This document shows, piece after piece, positions 1 through 5,606 of a stretch of 13,530 bases of DNA (positions within the stretch are counted from its first letter, which is position 1; each line of letters begins with the position of its first letter). Where the stretch lies: assembly GCA_030040865.1 (NCBI GenBank), contig JASHSX010000173.1, positions 1-13,530 of the forward strand, written 5' to 3'. The DNA is from Thermoplasmata archaeon. Lineage in GTDB: Archaea > Thermoplasmatota > Thermoplasmata > Lutacidiplasmatales > UBA184. A program made the translations under genes and the position numbers. The notes below the pieces were generated by a model. That model was given only the letters and a program-made list of their open reading frames with translations, made no database searches and had not been told where the DNA came from.

Positions 1-264
1 CGCTTGATCGATGAGGTCGAACGCCAGCCTCTCCATTGGTGTTCTGAACAATCGGCCCACTCAACGCATAGCCGAACTCATCAACAGACTTGTTCAATTC
101 CACCGCTGGGAAATTTAGCGCCTTTCGTCCTTTCCACCATCGGCCGGCTCGCGTAAGGAGCGGTCGCAATCACACTTGCATCTCCGCCGGGGGTGAGTTA
201 CTTAGAGTGGCGTTGAGATCGACGTGTGCCGAGAGGTAGGCCCGCCGTAGTGCCATCCCGAGGC
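1..264. other. Left-edge stretch without a confident gene
   Basis: No gene can be supported here. On the minus strand one frame stays open from the window edge to a stop at 170-172. It could begin at a TTG (169-167) or a GTG (103-101) and would encode up to 56 residues, including the run FPAVELNKSVDEFGYALSG. That stretch is reasonably protein-like, but it matches no family I recognise and its C-terminus lies outside the window. The plus strand is also open from base 1 to 156, with an unconvincing, Ser/His/Thr-rich translation. The block is less GC-rich than the catabolic region to the right, like the toxin-antitoxin genes beside it. It may hold the start of a gene outside the window or be decayed DNA. 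Confidence 0.3.
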
Positions 265-543
265 TTAGAGCCGTCTACCATTCGACAGACTCCGCATGAG
301 ACCCGGGCTTGCGGTGTGAGTCCACTGGATTCCCCGCGGTCCCTCGACCGCGAGACCCAGGTCAAGACAGAATGCGAGCGCGCGATTCAGCCGTGCCCGA
401 CTCGTGGTGTGACTCGACTCCCTGAGACGCAACAGCAGCCAGTTACGGCTCACCGGATCCCCTGCTTGCCGGAGCAATGACATCACGACCTCGGTGGTTC
501 CAAGGGTGATGTCTGGTCGGCGCGGGGCATGACTGGCAGTCAC
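265..543 (-). CDS. Small winged-helix DNA-binding protein
   Basis: Likely a transcriptional regulator of about 92 residues. Residues 17-72 read as a compact winged helix: a first helix (TEVVMSLLRQAG), a second (SRNWLLLRLRE), a recognition-helix candidate (SRARLNRALAFCLDLGL) and a wing ending VEGPRGIQW. The pattern of a two-residue turn followed by LGLAVEGPRGI-like sequence is typical of small archaeal wHTH proteins. The basic tail ends NGRRL. I chose the GTG at 543, which leaves a short leader before the domain. The frame continues upstream to a GTG at 666 that overlaps the vapC stop as GTGA. That longer form (133 residues) would have to translate a perfect hairpin and a T6 tract and adds sequence without domain character. 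The gene lies downstream of an AbrB/VapC pair on the same strand and might regulate it or simply be co-located. Targets are unknown. The fold call is moderate and the start is uncertain. Confidence 0.62.
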   Translation of the reverse strand: MTASHAPRRPDITLGTTEVVMSLLRQAGDPVSRNWLLLRLRESSHTTSRARLNRALAFCLDLGLAVEGPRGIQWTHTASPGLMRSLSNGRRL

Positions 544-590
544 AGTCTGGCCATAGGTCGGGGCCTCGTAAGAGCTTGCATGCAGGCACG

Positions 591-642
591 AAAAAAGAGA
601 CGCCCACCCAGACGGCAACGCTGCACGGGTAGGCCCTACCCG
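591..642 (-). terminator. Hairpin plus T6 tract downstream of vapC
   Basis: Read on the minus strand, a perfect 7-bp stem with a 3-base loop (626-632 pairs with 636-642, loop 633-635) lies about 20 bases past the vapC stop. It is followed some 30 bases later by six consecutive T residues (596-591). Archaeal RNA polymerase stops at U-rich tracts, so the T6 run could end the antitoxin-vapC transcript. The stem extends to 8 bp around a single central base, so it could equally be a 17-bp palindromic operator for the winged-helix gene just downstream. The sequence alone does not decide between the two. Confidence 0.4.
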
Positions 643-662
643 AGAGACCAACGTATCAGATC

Positions 663-1034
663 TCACCGGACAAACTCGACGCCGGGAAGCCCCTCGAATT
701 CGTGGGCTCCCGTGAGAAAGGTGTAACCTCGCTCTCTCGCGTAGACGTACCCCAGGGCGTCCGCGTACGAGAAGCGCCGCCCCGTCGCGCCCTTACAACT
801 CAGGCGAAATCTAGCGACGTTCGGAATGATTGTCAGGGGAGGATACACCGCGATGGAGCTGAGTCGCCTGAGACTCGCGATCGCGAGCTCCTCGTATCCC
901 TGCTCTAGCAGGATGTAGAACGCCTCAAGGAGCTGCGGACTCGCGGTTAGCGACGTGTCGTATCGGTACGGTGAGTAGTGTGAGTTACCTCGCGCCATCT
1001 CGATAATGGCGTACGAATCGAGAAACCACCTCAA
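663..1034 (-). CDS. vapC: PIN-domain toxin, VapC-like ribonuclease
   Basis: A 123-residue PIN-domain protein, predicted to be the Mg-dependent RNase toxin of a VapBC-type module. Acidic active-site candidates are Asp6 (in WFLDSYAIIE), Glu37 (QLLEAFYIL) and Asp92 (SYADALGY). The C-terminal strand motif reads FLTGAHEFEGLPGVEF, where many VapC proteins have TGD, so the fourth acidic residue is replaced by Ala110. Length is normal for the family. I chose the TTG at 1034 because the PIN domain begins directly after it and because it overlaps the antitoxin stop by 3 bases, as expected for translational coupling. The frame runs on to 1112 inside the antitoxin gene, but those residues are shadow sequence. 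The upstream AbrB-type protein should neutralise it. Confidence 0.8.
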   Translation of the reverse strand: MRWFLDSYAIIEMARGNSHYSPYRYDTSLTASPQLLEAFYILLEQGYEELAIASLRRLSSIAVYPPLTIIPNVARFRLSCKGATGRRFSYADALGYVYARERGYTFLTGAHEFEGLPGVEFVR

Positions 1035-1243
1035 TCCCGCTCCGTCCTCGCTCTCGCGATCAACGCGTCGGTGTCCGTTCGCGAGCGGAATTTTCCCCAG
1101 ATACCGGACCAATCGACCCGCTCTGGAATCACGACCTGGATCGTCTGGCCGGGCTTCCGATTCATCTGTACCAGGACCTGATGCGGAATCAGAATCCCGA
1201 CCGAGTCGCCTACCTTCCGCAACTTGGCTTCGAACTCGACCAC
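1031..1243 (-). CDS. AbrB/MazE-type antitoxin paired with VapC
   Basis: A 70-residue protein with an N-terminal SpoVT/AbrB swapped-hairpin domain at about residues 5-43. The signature is KLRKVGDSVGILIPHQVL followed by a second strand, GQTIQVVIPE. The C-terminal 25 residues (SGIWGKFRSRTDTDALIARAR) have the charged, helical character of the toxin-binding tail of VapB/MazE antitoxins. In such modules the antitoxin blocks the PIN RNase and, with it, represses its own promoter. Translation begins at a GTG with no Shine-Dalgarno site, immediately behind an A/T-rich promoter, so the mRNA may be leaderless or nearly so. The stop codon overlaps the vapC start. Pairing with vapC rests on this overlap and on family precedent. 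Confidence 0.8.
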   Translation of the reverse strand: MVEFEAKLRKVGDSVGILIPHQVLVQMNRKPGQTIQVVIPERVDWSGIWGKFRSRTDTDALIARARTERD

Positions 1244-1273
1244 AATATTATTACTTCATTATAATACAAGAAT
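1244..1273 (-). promoter_or_regulatory. A/T-rich promoter of the AbrB-vapC operon
   Basis: About 25 bases immediately upstream of the antitoxin GTG are almost purely A and T. On the minus strand they include TGTATTATAATG followed by AAGTAATAATATT. The TATTATAAT core is 15-23 bases before the start, consistent with an archaeal TATA box serving a leaderless or very short-leader transcript. The rest of the 1244-1435 gap shows only a short inverted repeat (CCTCC/GGAGG, 1306-1317) and no gene. Confidence 0.5.
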
Positions 1274-1435
1274 CTATCTCGACTTGGGAACGATGGGAGA
1301 AGCCCCCTCCGCTGGAGGCTGAAATCTCCATAACAGCGACCGAGAGCCGCACTACGTACTGATGGTGCCTTCTAAGTGCGAAGATCCTTCCATAGGGACG
1401 CAGAACGGGTTGGCAAAGTCGACTGCGGCAGGGCT

Positions 1436-1771
1436 CTAGGCGAGGTCCAGAACGAGCCGGTGTTTTCGATCCGGAGCCACCAAGACTTCCTGGCCGCTCC
1501 GTAGCTTCAGGTAGCGCGCCAGCGGAGATGGGATCCGGACGACCAGCGAGTTGCCCGATCGGGCCACCTTCACCTTGGACGCCAGTCCCCAAAGTCCTAG
1601 CTCCTTGGCGCGCATCTCTATCTTGTCGACGCTCTCAGCGGTGAAGAAGATCTCCCCGCAGCTCGAGCATACCTCTGCCTCGTAGGTTCCCAGAGTGACC
1701 CCGAACATCTCCTCCCGAACTCGCTTGCGACGAAGAGCACCTTCACCACACACGGGACACTTCTCGGGCAT
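1436..1771 (-). CDS. Zinc-finger/AbrB hybrid antitoxin (MqsA/YgiT-like N-terminus)
   Basis: A 111-residue, two-part protein. The N-terminus carries a four-cysteine knuckle (Cys5, Cys8, Cys35, Cys38; CPVCGEG and CSSCGEIFF), the arrangement of the YgiT/MqsA-type zinc-binding domain that binds the partner toxin. A helix (residues 45-60) leads into a C-terminal AbrB/MazE fold at 65-108 (KVKVARSGNSLVVRIPSPLARYLKL). In classical MqsA the C-terminal DNA-binding part is a helix-turn-helix; here an AbrB domain takes its place. The gene starts 1 base after the stop of the DUF4258 gene, so the two are surely one transcript with the toxin first, as in mqsRA. Predicted role: antitoxin and autorepressor of this module. 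Confidence 0.8.
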   Translation of the reverse strand: MPEKCPVCGEGALRRKRVREEMFGVTLGTYEAEVCSSCGEIFFTAESVDKIEMRAKELGLWGLASKVKVARSGNSLVVRIPSPLARYLKLRSGQEVLVAPDRKHRLVLDLA

Positions 1772-1772
1772 G

Positions 1773-1979
1773 TTACCACCGGGGTTTCACCGTGATCACC
1801 AGGATCGAACCACCACGGACGACGTAGACGACAGCGAAGTAACGGTGGGTCGCGATGACCCTCTCTCCTTGCCTCGATTTGGAACCGGACCGGATAGCAT
1901 CTTCAACTTCGCCTCGGGAGATCCCTCGAAGAACCATTCTCTGGACCGCATGATGACTGTAGAGGACCCGTAGGACCAT
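1773..1979 (-). CDS. DUF4258 family toxin (RelE/MqsR-like fold candidate)
   Basis: A 68-residue basic protein with the DUF4258 pattern: an N-terminal SHHAVQRMVLRGIS helix, a middle REVEDAI-like helix (GEVEDAIRSG), then strands ending in VVYVVRGGSILVITVKPRW. Proteins of this kind are usually found beside YgiT-type zinc-finger antitoxins and are thought to be RelE/MqsR-like mRNA interferases. Here the zinc-finger partner follows after a 1-base gap. The His/Arg-rich start (HHAVQRM) and the C-terminal TVKPRW are candidate functional residues; which are catalytic cannot be told from sequence. The ATG at 1979 lies directly behind an A/T-rich stretch and lacks a Shine-Dalgarno site. The family call is good, and toxin activity is inferred. 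Confidence 0.75.
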   Translation of the reverse strand: MVLRVLYSHHAVQRMVLRGISRGEVEDAIRSGSKSRQGERVIATHRYFAVVYVVRGGSILVITVKPRW

Positions 1980-1985
1980 CTGTTA

Positions 1986-2010
1986 CGTGTATTATTGGTA
2001 TTACCTTAAC
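1986..2010 (-). promoter_or_regulatory. Promoter and possible operator of the DUF4258 module
   Basis: The 10-30 bases upstream of the DUF4258 ATG are A/T-rich (minus strand GGTAATACCAATAATAC) and can supply a TATA element for a leaderless transcript. The same stretch holds a direct repeat on the plus strand, GTATTA at 1989-1994 and 1998-2003 with a 9-base period, and a small palindrome, GGTA-T-TACC (1997-2005). These could bind the AbrB domain of the antitoxin. The 221-base divergent gap (1980-2200) also contains TGCGAT-cgcc-ATCGCA (2061-2076) and CGAC-n7-GTCG (2114-2128), of unknown role. Confidence 0.4.
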
Positions 2011-2167
2011 ATCATGGGGCCTGATCCGCTCCGGCACCCGTTCAGGACCTAGCTCCGATGTGCGATCGCCATCGCAGCCCGCACGCCGCCCTCGATGAGT
2101 ATCAAACTGCCGGCGACAAATTTCGTCGAAGCAGGGTAGACTAGCCCGGTCTCGACGCCCCCAACAA

Positions 2168-2200
2168 TCTACATATAGACATCTACACATCTGTAGACTC
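2168..2200 (+). promoter_or_regulatory. TATA box and tandem palindromic operator of vapBC
   Basis: A TATA-like box, CATATAG (2172-2178), is centred about 26 bases before the vapB GTG, the spacing expected for a leaderless archaeal mRNA. Two inverted repeats cover it. TCTA-CATA-TAGA (2168-2179) lies across the box itself, and TCTACA-CATC-TGTAGA (2182-2197) lies between the box and the start codon. Both share TCTA/TAGA half-sites. A protein bound there would block both TBP and the transcription start, which fits autorepression by the VapBC complex. Confidence 0.6.
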
Positions 2201-2467
2201 GTGACGAGCCGCACGGTATCGCTCGAGAAGTCGGCCTACGAACGGCTCAAAGCCGCCAAGCGTCCGGGGGAGAGTTTCACGGTCACAGTGAATCGAATCC
2301 TCAGTGGCACAGCGCCTTCATTCCGGCTCCTGGCGGGCCTCTGGGAGCCCGGTTTGGGCCGGGAAGTCCAGCGGAACGTCCGACGGATGCGGAACCTCGA
2401 GGCCGCCGCAGAGCGAAGGAATCTCAGAGGGATTACCGAGGTCGATGGGGCTCACGCTCGACACTAG
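2201..2467 (+). CDS. vapB: VapB-type antitoxin (DUF217-like)
   Basis: An 88-residue protein of the archaeal VapB antitoxin kind. It opens RTVSLEKSAYERLKAAKRPGESF, a strand followed by a helix as in ribbon-helix-helix proteins, then a second helix (TVTVNRIL). The middle is hydrophobic (FRLLAGLWEP) and the tail is highly charged and helical (REVQRNVRRMRNLEAAAERR), suited to wrapping the toxin. The GTG at 2201 was chosen because it lies 26 bases behind a TATA box and begins directly with the strand. The gene overlaps vapC by 23 bases. The product should neutralise VapC and, through the palindromes upstream, repress the operon. Confidence 0.78.
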   Translation: MTSRTVSLEKSAYERLKAAKRPGESFTVTVNRILSGTAPSFRLLAGLWEPGLGREVQRNVRRMRNLEAAAERRNLRGITEVDGAHARH

Positions 2468-2864
2468 CGCTCTCATCGACCTTCTGCGGGGGGACCGGCG
2501 CACACTCGCTGCGATCGACCGCCTGGAGGGCGAAGGGCTGACACCGGTCCTCAGTTCCGTGGCAGCGTTCGAGGCACTCTCGGGGATCGAGTTTACGAGA
2601 TCCTTGGCCGAGCGGGCCATGCTGGAGCTCACGCTGAAGCAGATCCCGATCGAGCCCTTTGATTTGGACTCCGCGCGTCGAGCGGGTCAGCTCAGGGCCG
2701 AACTCTTTCGCGCCGGAAAAAGTCCGGGAGCCCCCGATGTCATGATCGCCGGTCACGCCCTCGCACAAGGCCATACGCTGTTGACTCGGGACAAGGGGCT
2801 CGCTGCGTCGGCGTCGGCCCTGGGTCTTTCGGTGGTACTTCTGGAGACCGTGCAAAGAGCCTGA
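2445..2864 (+). CDS. vapC: PIN-domain toxin VapC
   Basis: A 139-residue PIN-domain ribonuclease with the full acidic set: Asp6 (MGLTLDTSALIDLL), Glu43 (AFEALSG), Asp98 (GAPDVMIAG) and Asp116 (TLLTRDKGL). VapC toxins cleave specific RNAs, often initiator tRNA or 23S rRNA; the target here is unknown. I chose the ATG at 2445. It follows GAGGT (2438-2442) with a short spacer, and the PIN domain begins immediately, whereas the same frame further upstream only shadows vapB. The 23-base overlap with vapB indicates translational coupling. Unlike the first VapC in this window, all four metal-binding acids are present, so this is the better candidate for an active toxin. Confidence 0.88.
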   Translation: MGLTLDTSALIDLLRGDRRTLAAIDRLEGEGLTPVLSSVAAFEALSGIEFTRSLAERAMLELTLKQIPIEPFDLDSARRAGQLRAELFRAGKSPGAPDVMIAGHALAQGHTLLTRDKGLAASASALGLSVVLLETVQRA

Positions 2865-2954
2865 TTCGCGGGTACCACCGTGCACTCGTCCTACCGGCTT
2901 GGGCTGCGGGCATCCGGAATCTGAATATGCCTCGACTCCGTCCGGGGCGCGGCC

Positions 2955-3266
2955 ATGTACGACAAGAAGAACCTAGCCCGATTGCAGACCATCGACGAAA
3001 ACGCCCCGGAGGCGATGAAGGCCTTCTGGGCGTTCGACAAGGCCGCGCTGGCCGACGGGGCGATCCCGGTGAAGTACAAGGAGCTCATGGCATGCGCCGT
3101 CGCATTCACCACGCAGTGTCCCTACTGCATCGACATCCACTCGAACCGAGCGCGCAAGGCCGGTGCCTCGGACAAGGAGCTCGCGGAGACCGTGGCGGTC
3201 GCGGCCGCACTTCGCGCCGGGGCGGCCATCACGCACGGAACGCACGCGTTCCCGGACCGGCCCTAG
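2955..3266 (+). CDS. Carboxymuconolactone decarboxylase/AhpD-like protein
   Basis: A 103-residue, all-helical CMD/AhpD-family protein. The signature is CPYCIDIHS with Cys55, Cys58 and His62, preceded by a helix containing KYKELMACAVAF and followed by the conserved KELAETVAVAAALRAGAA helix. The CxxC-x3-H arrangement is that of the AhpD-type redox centre, so a thiol-disulfide or peroxidase-related role is more likely than true lactone decarboxylation. No substrate can be read from the sequence. Such proteins usually act as oligomers in the cytosol. The start lacks a Shine-Dalgarno site. A weak TATA-like GAATATG lies near 2920-2927, about 30 bases upstream, so the mRNA may be leaderless. The gene stands alone, convergent with the PH-domain gene across a 32-base gap. 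Confidence 0.85.
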   Translation: MYDKKNLARLQTIDENAPEAMKAFWAFDKAALADGAIPVKYKELMACAVAFTTQCPYCIDIHSNRARKAGASDKELAETVAVAAALRAGAAITHGTHAFPDRP

Positions 3267-3298
3267 TTCCCGGGTTCCTCGGGGCCCGGCGGCGTCGA

Positions 3299-4021
3299 CT
3301 AGGTCGCGACGACGCCCGTTGAGTGCGAGAGCGCCCGGGTCGCGTTGGCGATCTCCCGCTCGATGCGGAACGGGTTCGGGACCCCGACCCACCACTCGAT
3401 CCCGGACGCCCGGGCGAGAGGGTGTTTCGGATCCAAGATGTGCTCGAGCTGGTCGAACTGGGTCCGAAGCGACAGGCTTCCGTCGGTAGGGACGGCCGAA
3501 CTCGCCAGCCCGCGACGGACGTAGTCCGGGAAATCGACCTCGGAAAGCGACTTGACCCGGACGGTGCCGACCCGGAACAGCACTCTCGCCCAGAAGGAGT
3601 CCTGGTAGACGTCGACGTCCCGAACCTGCTGGAGCGGGATCTCCTGGATCACGTGCCGGACGATCCCTTTCTGTTGGATGAGCCGCTGGTCGGTGACGGC
3701 GTACGTCTGGCCGGCCCACAACCAGAGGCTCCGACCGGTCACCGCGACGGAGATCAGGACCAGGACGACGGCGATGGCGTACAGCAGCTGAGGCCAGAGG
3801 CCCAGGGACCAATTGGGCGTCGGGGCCAGGACTCCCGAGAGCGGCAGCGAGGGCTGCGAGCGCGCCACGACGAGATAGACGAACGCGATCGTGATCGCCG
3901 CCAGGAAGGTCGGCTTCACGAAGTAGAACCATCTGGACGGGTGGGCTTCGAACAGGACGCGTTCCTGGAGGCCCAGGTAATGGCGACGAATCAGTCGAGA
4001 CTCACCCGGCCCCAGCGTCAC
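3299..4021 (-). CDS. Membrane protein with PH-like domain (bPH2/YdbS-type)
   Basis: A 240-residue membrane protein. Two hydrophobic helices are visible at about 34-54 (FVKPTFLAAITIAFVYLVVA) and 75-96 (WPQLLYAIAVVLVLISVAVT). A bacterial-type PH domain follows at about 104-165, with the hallmark YAVTDQRLIQQKGIV, then IPLQQVRDVDVYQ and FRVGTVRVKS, as in YdbS/YdbT-like proteins. The last 75 residues are soluble and contain a helix beginning FDQLEHILDPKHPLA. These proteins are membrane-associated and their function is poorly understood. It starts with GTG at 4021 without a Shine-Dalgarno site. A TATAAA box stands about 30 bases upstream, so it has its own promoter although the aminotransferase gene lies 89 bases upstream on the same strand. 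Confidence 0.85.
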   Translation of the reverse strand: MTLGPGESRLIRRHYLGLQERVLFEAHPSRWFYFVKPTFLAAITIAFVYLVVARSQPSLPLSGVLAPTPNWSLGLWPQLLYAIAVVLVLISVAVTGRSLWLWAGQTYAVTDQRLIQQKGIVRHVIQEIPLQQVRDVDVYQDSFWARVLFRVGTVRVKSLSEVDFPDYVRRGLASSAVPTDGSLSLRTQFDQLEHILDPKHPLARASGIEWWVGVPNPFRIEREIANATRALSHSTGVVAT

Positions 4022-4050
4022 GGCGACAGCGCAGCCGCACCCTTCTCGGG

Positions 4051-4056
4051 TTTATA
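4051..4056 (-). promoter_or_regulatory. TATA box for the PH-domain gene
   Basis: On the minus strand this is a consensus TATAAA in otherwise GC-rich DNA, centred about 32 bases upstream of the GTG start of the PH-domain protein. Transcription would begin near 4027 and give a very short leader, consistent with the lack of a Shine-Dalgarno site. Confidence 0.6.
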
Positions 4057-4110
4057 GTCATGCGCGACGGGGAGGAAACCCCCGCTTCGGACGATCGGTG
4101 GGGGCCCGAT

Positions 4111-5478
4111 TCAGACCGATTCCTCGATCTCCCCGGCCTGGGGCGCGCCCGCGAGCTTCTCCGCGACCGAGCCCAGGATCTCGAGGTGCCGGTCGACGTC
4201 CTGGTCCGTGTGTTGCACGGAGAGGGTCCACTGCTCGTCGGGGCCGGTGCCCGAGGGGATGAGGCCTCGATTGAGGCAGAGGTAGTAGTACAGCATCGAT
4301 CGGTCGCCGTCGACGCCGAGGAAGTCCCGCCAGTTCCGCACCGGGTGCTCCGCGAAGAAGACGGTCCCCGAGACGCCGTCGGAGGCGACATAGGCGGTCA
4401 CTCCGGCGTCGTCGAACACCTCGGCGTAGCCCTTGGCGAGGCGAGCGTTGAGCCGCGCCGACCGTTCGAGGGCCTCCTCCGTCAGGATGTGGTCCAGCGA
4501 GGCGAGGCAGGCCGTCATCGCGAGCGGGTTGGAGTTGTAGGTGCCGGCGTGCGCCACCTTCCGGGGGCCCACCTCGTCCAAGATCCCGGGGCCGGCCGCG
4601 ATCACGGAAAGGGGGATGCCGCACGCGATCGACTTCCCGAGGGTGAGGAGGTCCGGCCGGACGCCCACCCGGCCCGCTCCGCCGTGCGGGTACTTGGCCC
4701 CGGTCTTGATCTCGTCGAGGATCAGCAGGGCGCCCATCTCGTCGGCCAGCTCGCGGAGGCCGGGGAAGAACCCGTCCTCGGGCAGGATGAACCCCATGTT
4801 CATGGGGATCGGCTCGGCGATGATCGCCGCCAGGTCGTCGGCGTGTTCACGGGCGATCTGCCGGGTCGCTTCCAGGTCGTTGAACGGCGCCACGACCGTG
4901 CGATCCGTCAAGTCCGGGAGGATCCCCGGGGAGGCGGGGGCCGACTTCGGATGCTCGCGCGGGCCCGCGACGGCGAGCCGCGGCTTCACGCCCACCAGGA
5001 GCGTGTCGTGGGAGCCGTGGTAGGACCCCTCGAACTTGAGCACGTAGCGCTTCTTCGTGTACGCGCGGGCGAACCGGATCGCGTGGTGCGTCGCTTCGAG
5101 ACCGGTGGTGCTGAACCGGACCTTCGACATGCGGTAGCGCTCGCAGATCCGCTCCGCAACTTCCGGCGTTCGCTCCCACTCGTAGCCGTAGATGCTCCCG
5201 TTCGCGAGCTGCGACGAGAGCGCCTCGACGAGCTTCGGGTGGGCGTGGCCGCTCTGGAGCGACCCGAATCCCATGTTGAAGTCGAGGTAGTCGTTCCCGT
5301 CGGCGTCCCAGAGCGTCACGCCCTGGGCGCGGTTCACGTAGAACGGGTACGGGTCGACGAACCGGTAGTTCGAGTGGACCCCGAGCGGACTGACCTTGCG
5401 GGCCCGCTCCCAGAGCGCGCCCGAACGGGGCGTGCGCTGGCGATACTCCTCGTACGCCGCCTCCATCCGGGGGTCCAT
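4111..5478 (-). CDS. Class III PLP aminotransferase, glutamate-1-semialdehyde-aminotransferase-like
   Basis: A 455-residue fold-type I PLP enzyme. The cofactor lysine is Lys282 (TLGKSIACG) and the pyridine-binding Asp255 is in LILDEIKTG. YHG (153-155) and a cofactor loop at 123-130 are also present. The N-terminal layout (SPLGVHSNYRF, then YPFYVNRAQGVTLWDADGNDYLDF) is that of the HemL/GSAM branch. Key HemL signatures are altered: the usual NSGTEAT reads STTGLEAT, and DEVMTGF reads DEIKTGAKY. True GSAM makes 5-aminolevulinate for haem, but no other haem gene is here, and the neighbours are amino-acid catabolic enzymes. GSAM-like enzymes also include beta-amino-acid aminotransferases, which I think likelier, though the substrate is unproven. 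The ATG start directly precedes the conserved N-terminus. The gene is divergent from mmsA across a gap with one A/T-rich core. Confidence 0.85.
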   Translation of the reverse strand: MDPRMEAAYEEYRQRTPRSGALWERARKVSPLGVHSNYRFVDPYPFYVNRAQGVTLWDADGNDYLDFNMGFGSLQSGHAHPKLVEALSSQLANGSIYGYEWERTPEVAERICERYRMSKVRFSTTGLEATHHAIRFARAYTKKRYVLKFEGSYHGSHDTLLVGVKPRLAVAGPREHPKSAPASPGILPDLTDRTVVAPFNDLEATRQIAREHADDLAAIIAEPIPMNMGFILPEDGFFPGLRELADEMGALLILDEIKTGAKYPHGGAGRVGVRPDLLTLGKSIACGIPLSVIAAGPGILDEVGPRKVAHAGTYNSNPLAMTACLASLDHILTEEALERSARLNARLAKGYAEVFDDAGVTAYVASDGVSGTVFFAEHPVRNWRDFLGVDGDRSMLYYYLCLNRGLIPSGTGPDEQWTLSVQHTDQDVDRHLEILGSVAEKLAGAPQAGEIEESV

Positions 5479-5523
5479 CGACTCACGCTCCGACTCGAGA
5501 GGGGTCGTCCGAGCCGGGGACCC

Positions 5524-5530
5524 TACAAAA
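5524..5530. promoter_or_regulatory. Shared A/T-rich promoter core between divergent genes
   Basis: The only A/T-rich run in the gap between the GSAM-like gene (minus) and mmsA (plus) is TACAAAA on the plus strand, or TTTTGTA on the minus strand. It is about 48 bases from the minus-strand ATG and 77-83 bases from the chosen mmsA GTG. It could serve as a TATA element for one or both directions. Confidence 0.35.
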
Positions 5531-5606
5531 CGTGCCCGGGGGCGCGGTCCCGGCGGTCGGGGCGGCCCCCCGCGAGGATGAAATCCCCATCCGGCTCACC
5601 GGTTCC

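Noticed and set aside
2130..2170. A tRNA-like string (GGGTAGACTAGCCCGGTCTCGACGCCCCC)
   Set aside because: It cannot be folded into a cloverleaf: there is no T-arm with a GGTTCRA-type loop and no matching acceptor strand.
1903..2214. A 103-codon minus-strand frame over the divergent gap between the DUF4258 and vapB genes
   Set aside because: It covers two promoter regions and the start of the DUF4258 toxin gene, and its Cys/Arg-rich translation looks like no protein family.
4111..5478. Assignment of the GSAM-like gene as hemL for haem synthesis
   Set aside because: The HemL cofactor-loop and DEVMTG signatures are altered and no other haem gene is nearby, so I kept a general class III aminotransferase call.
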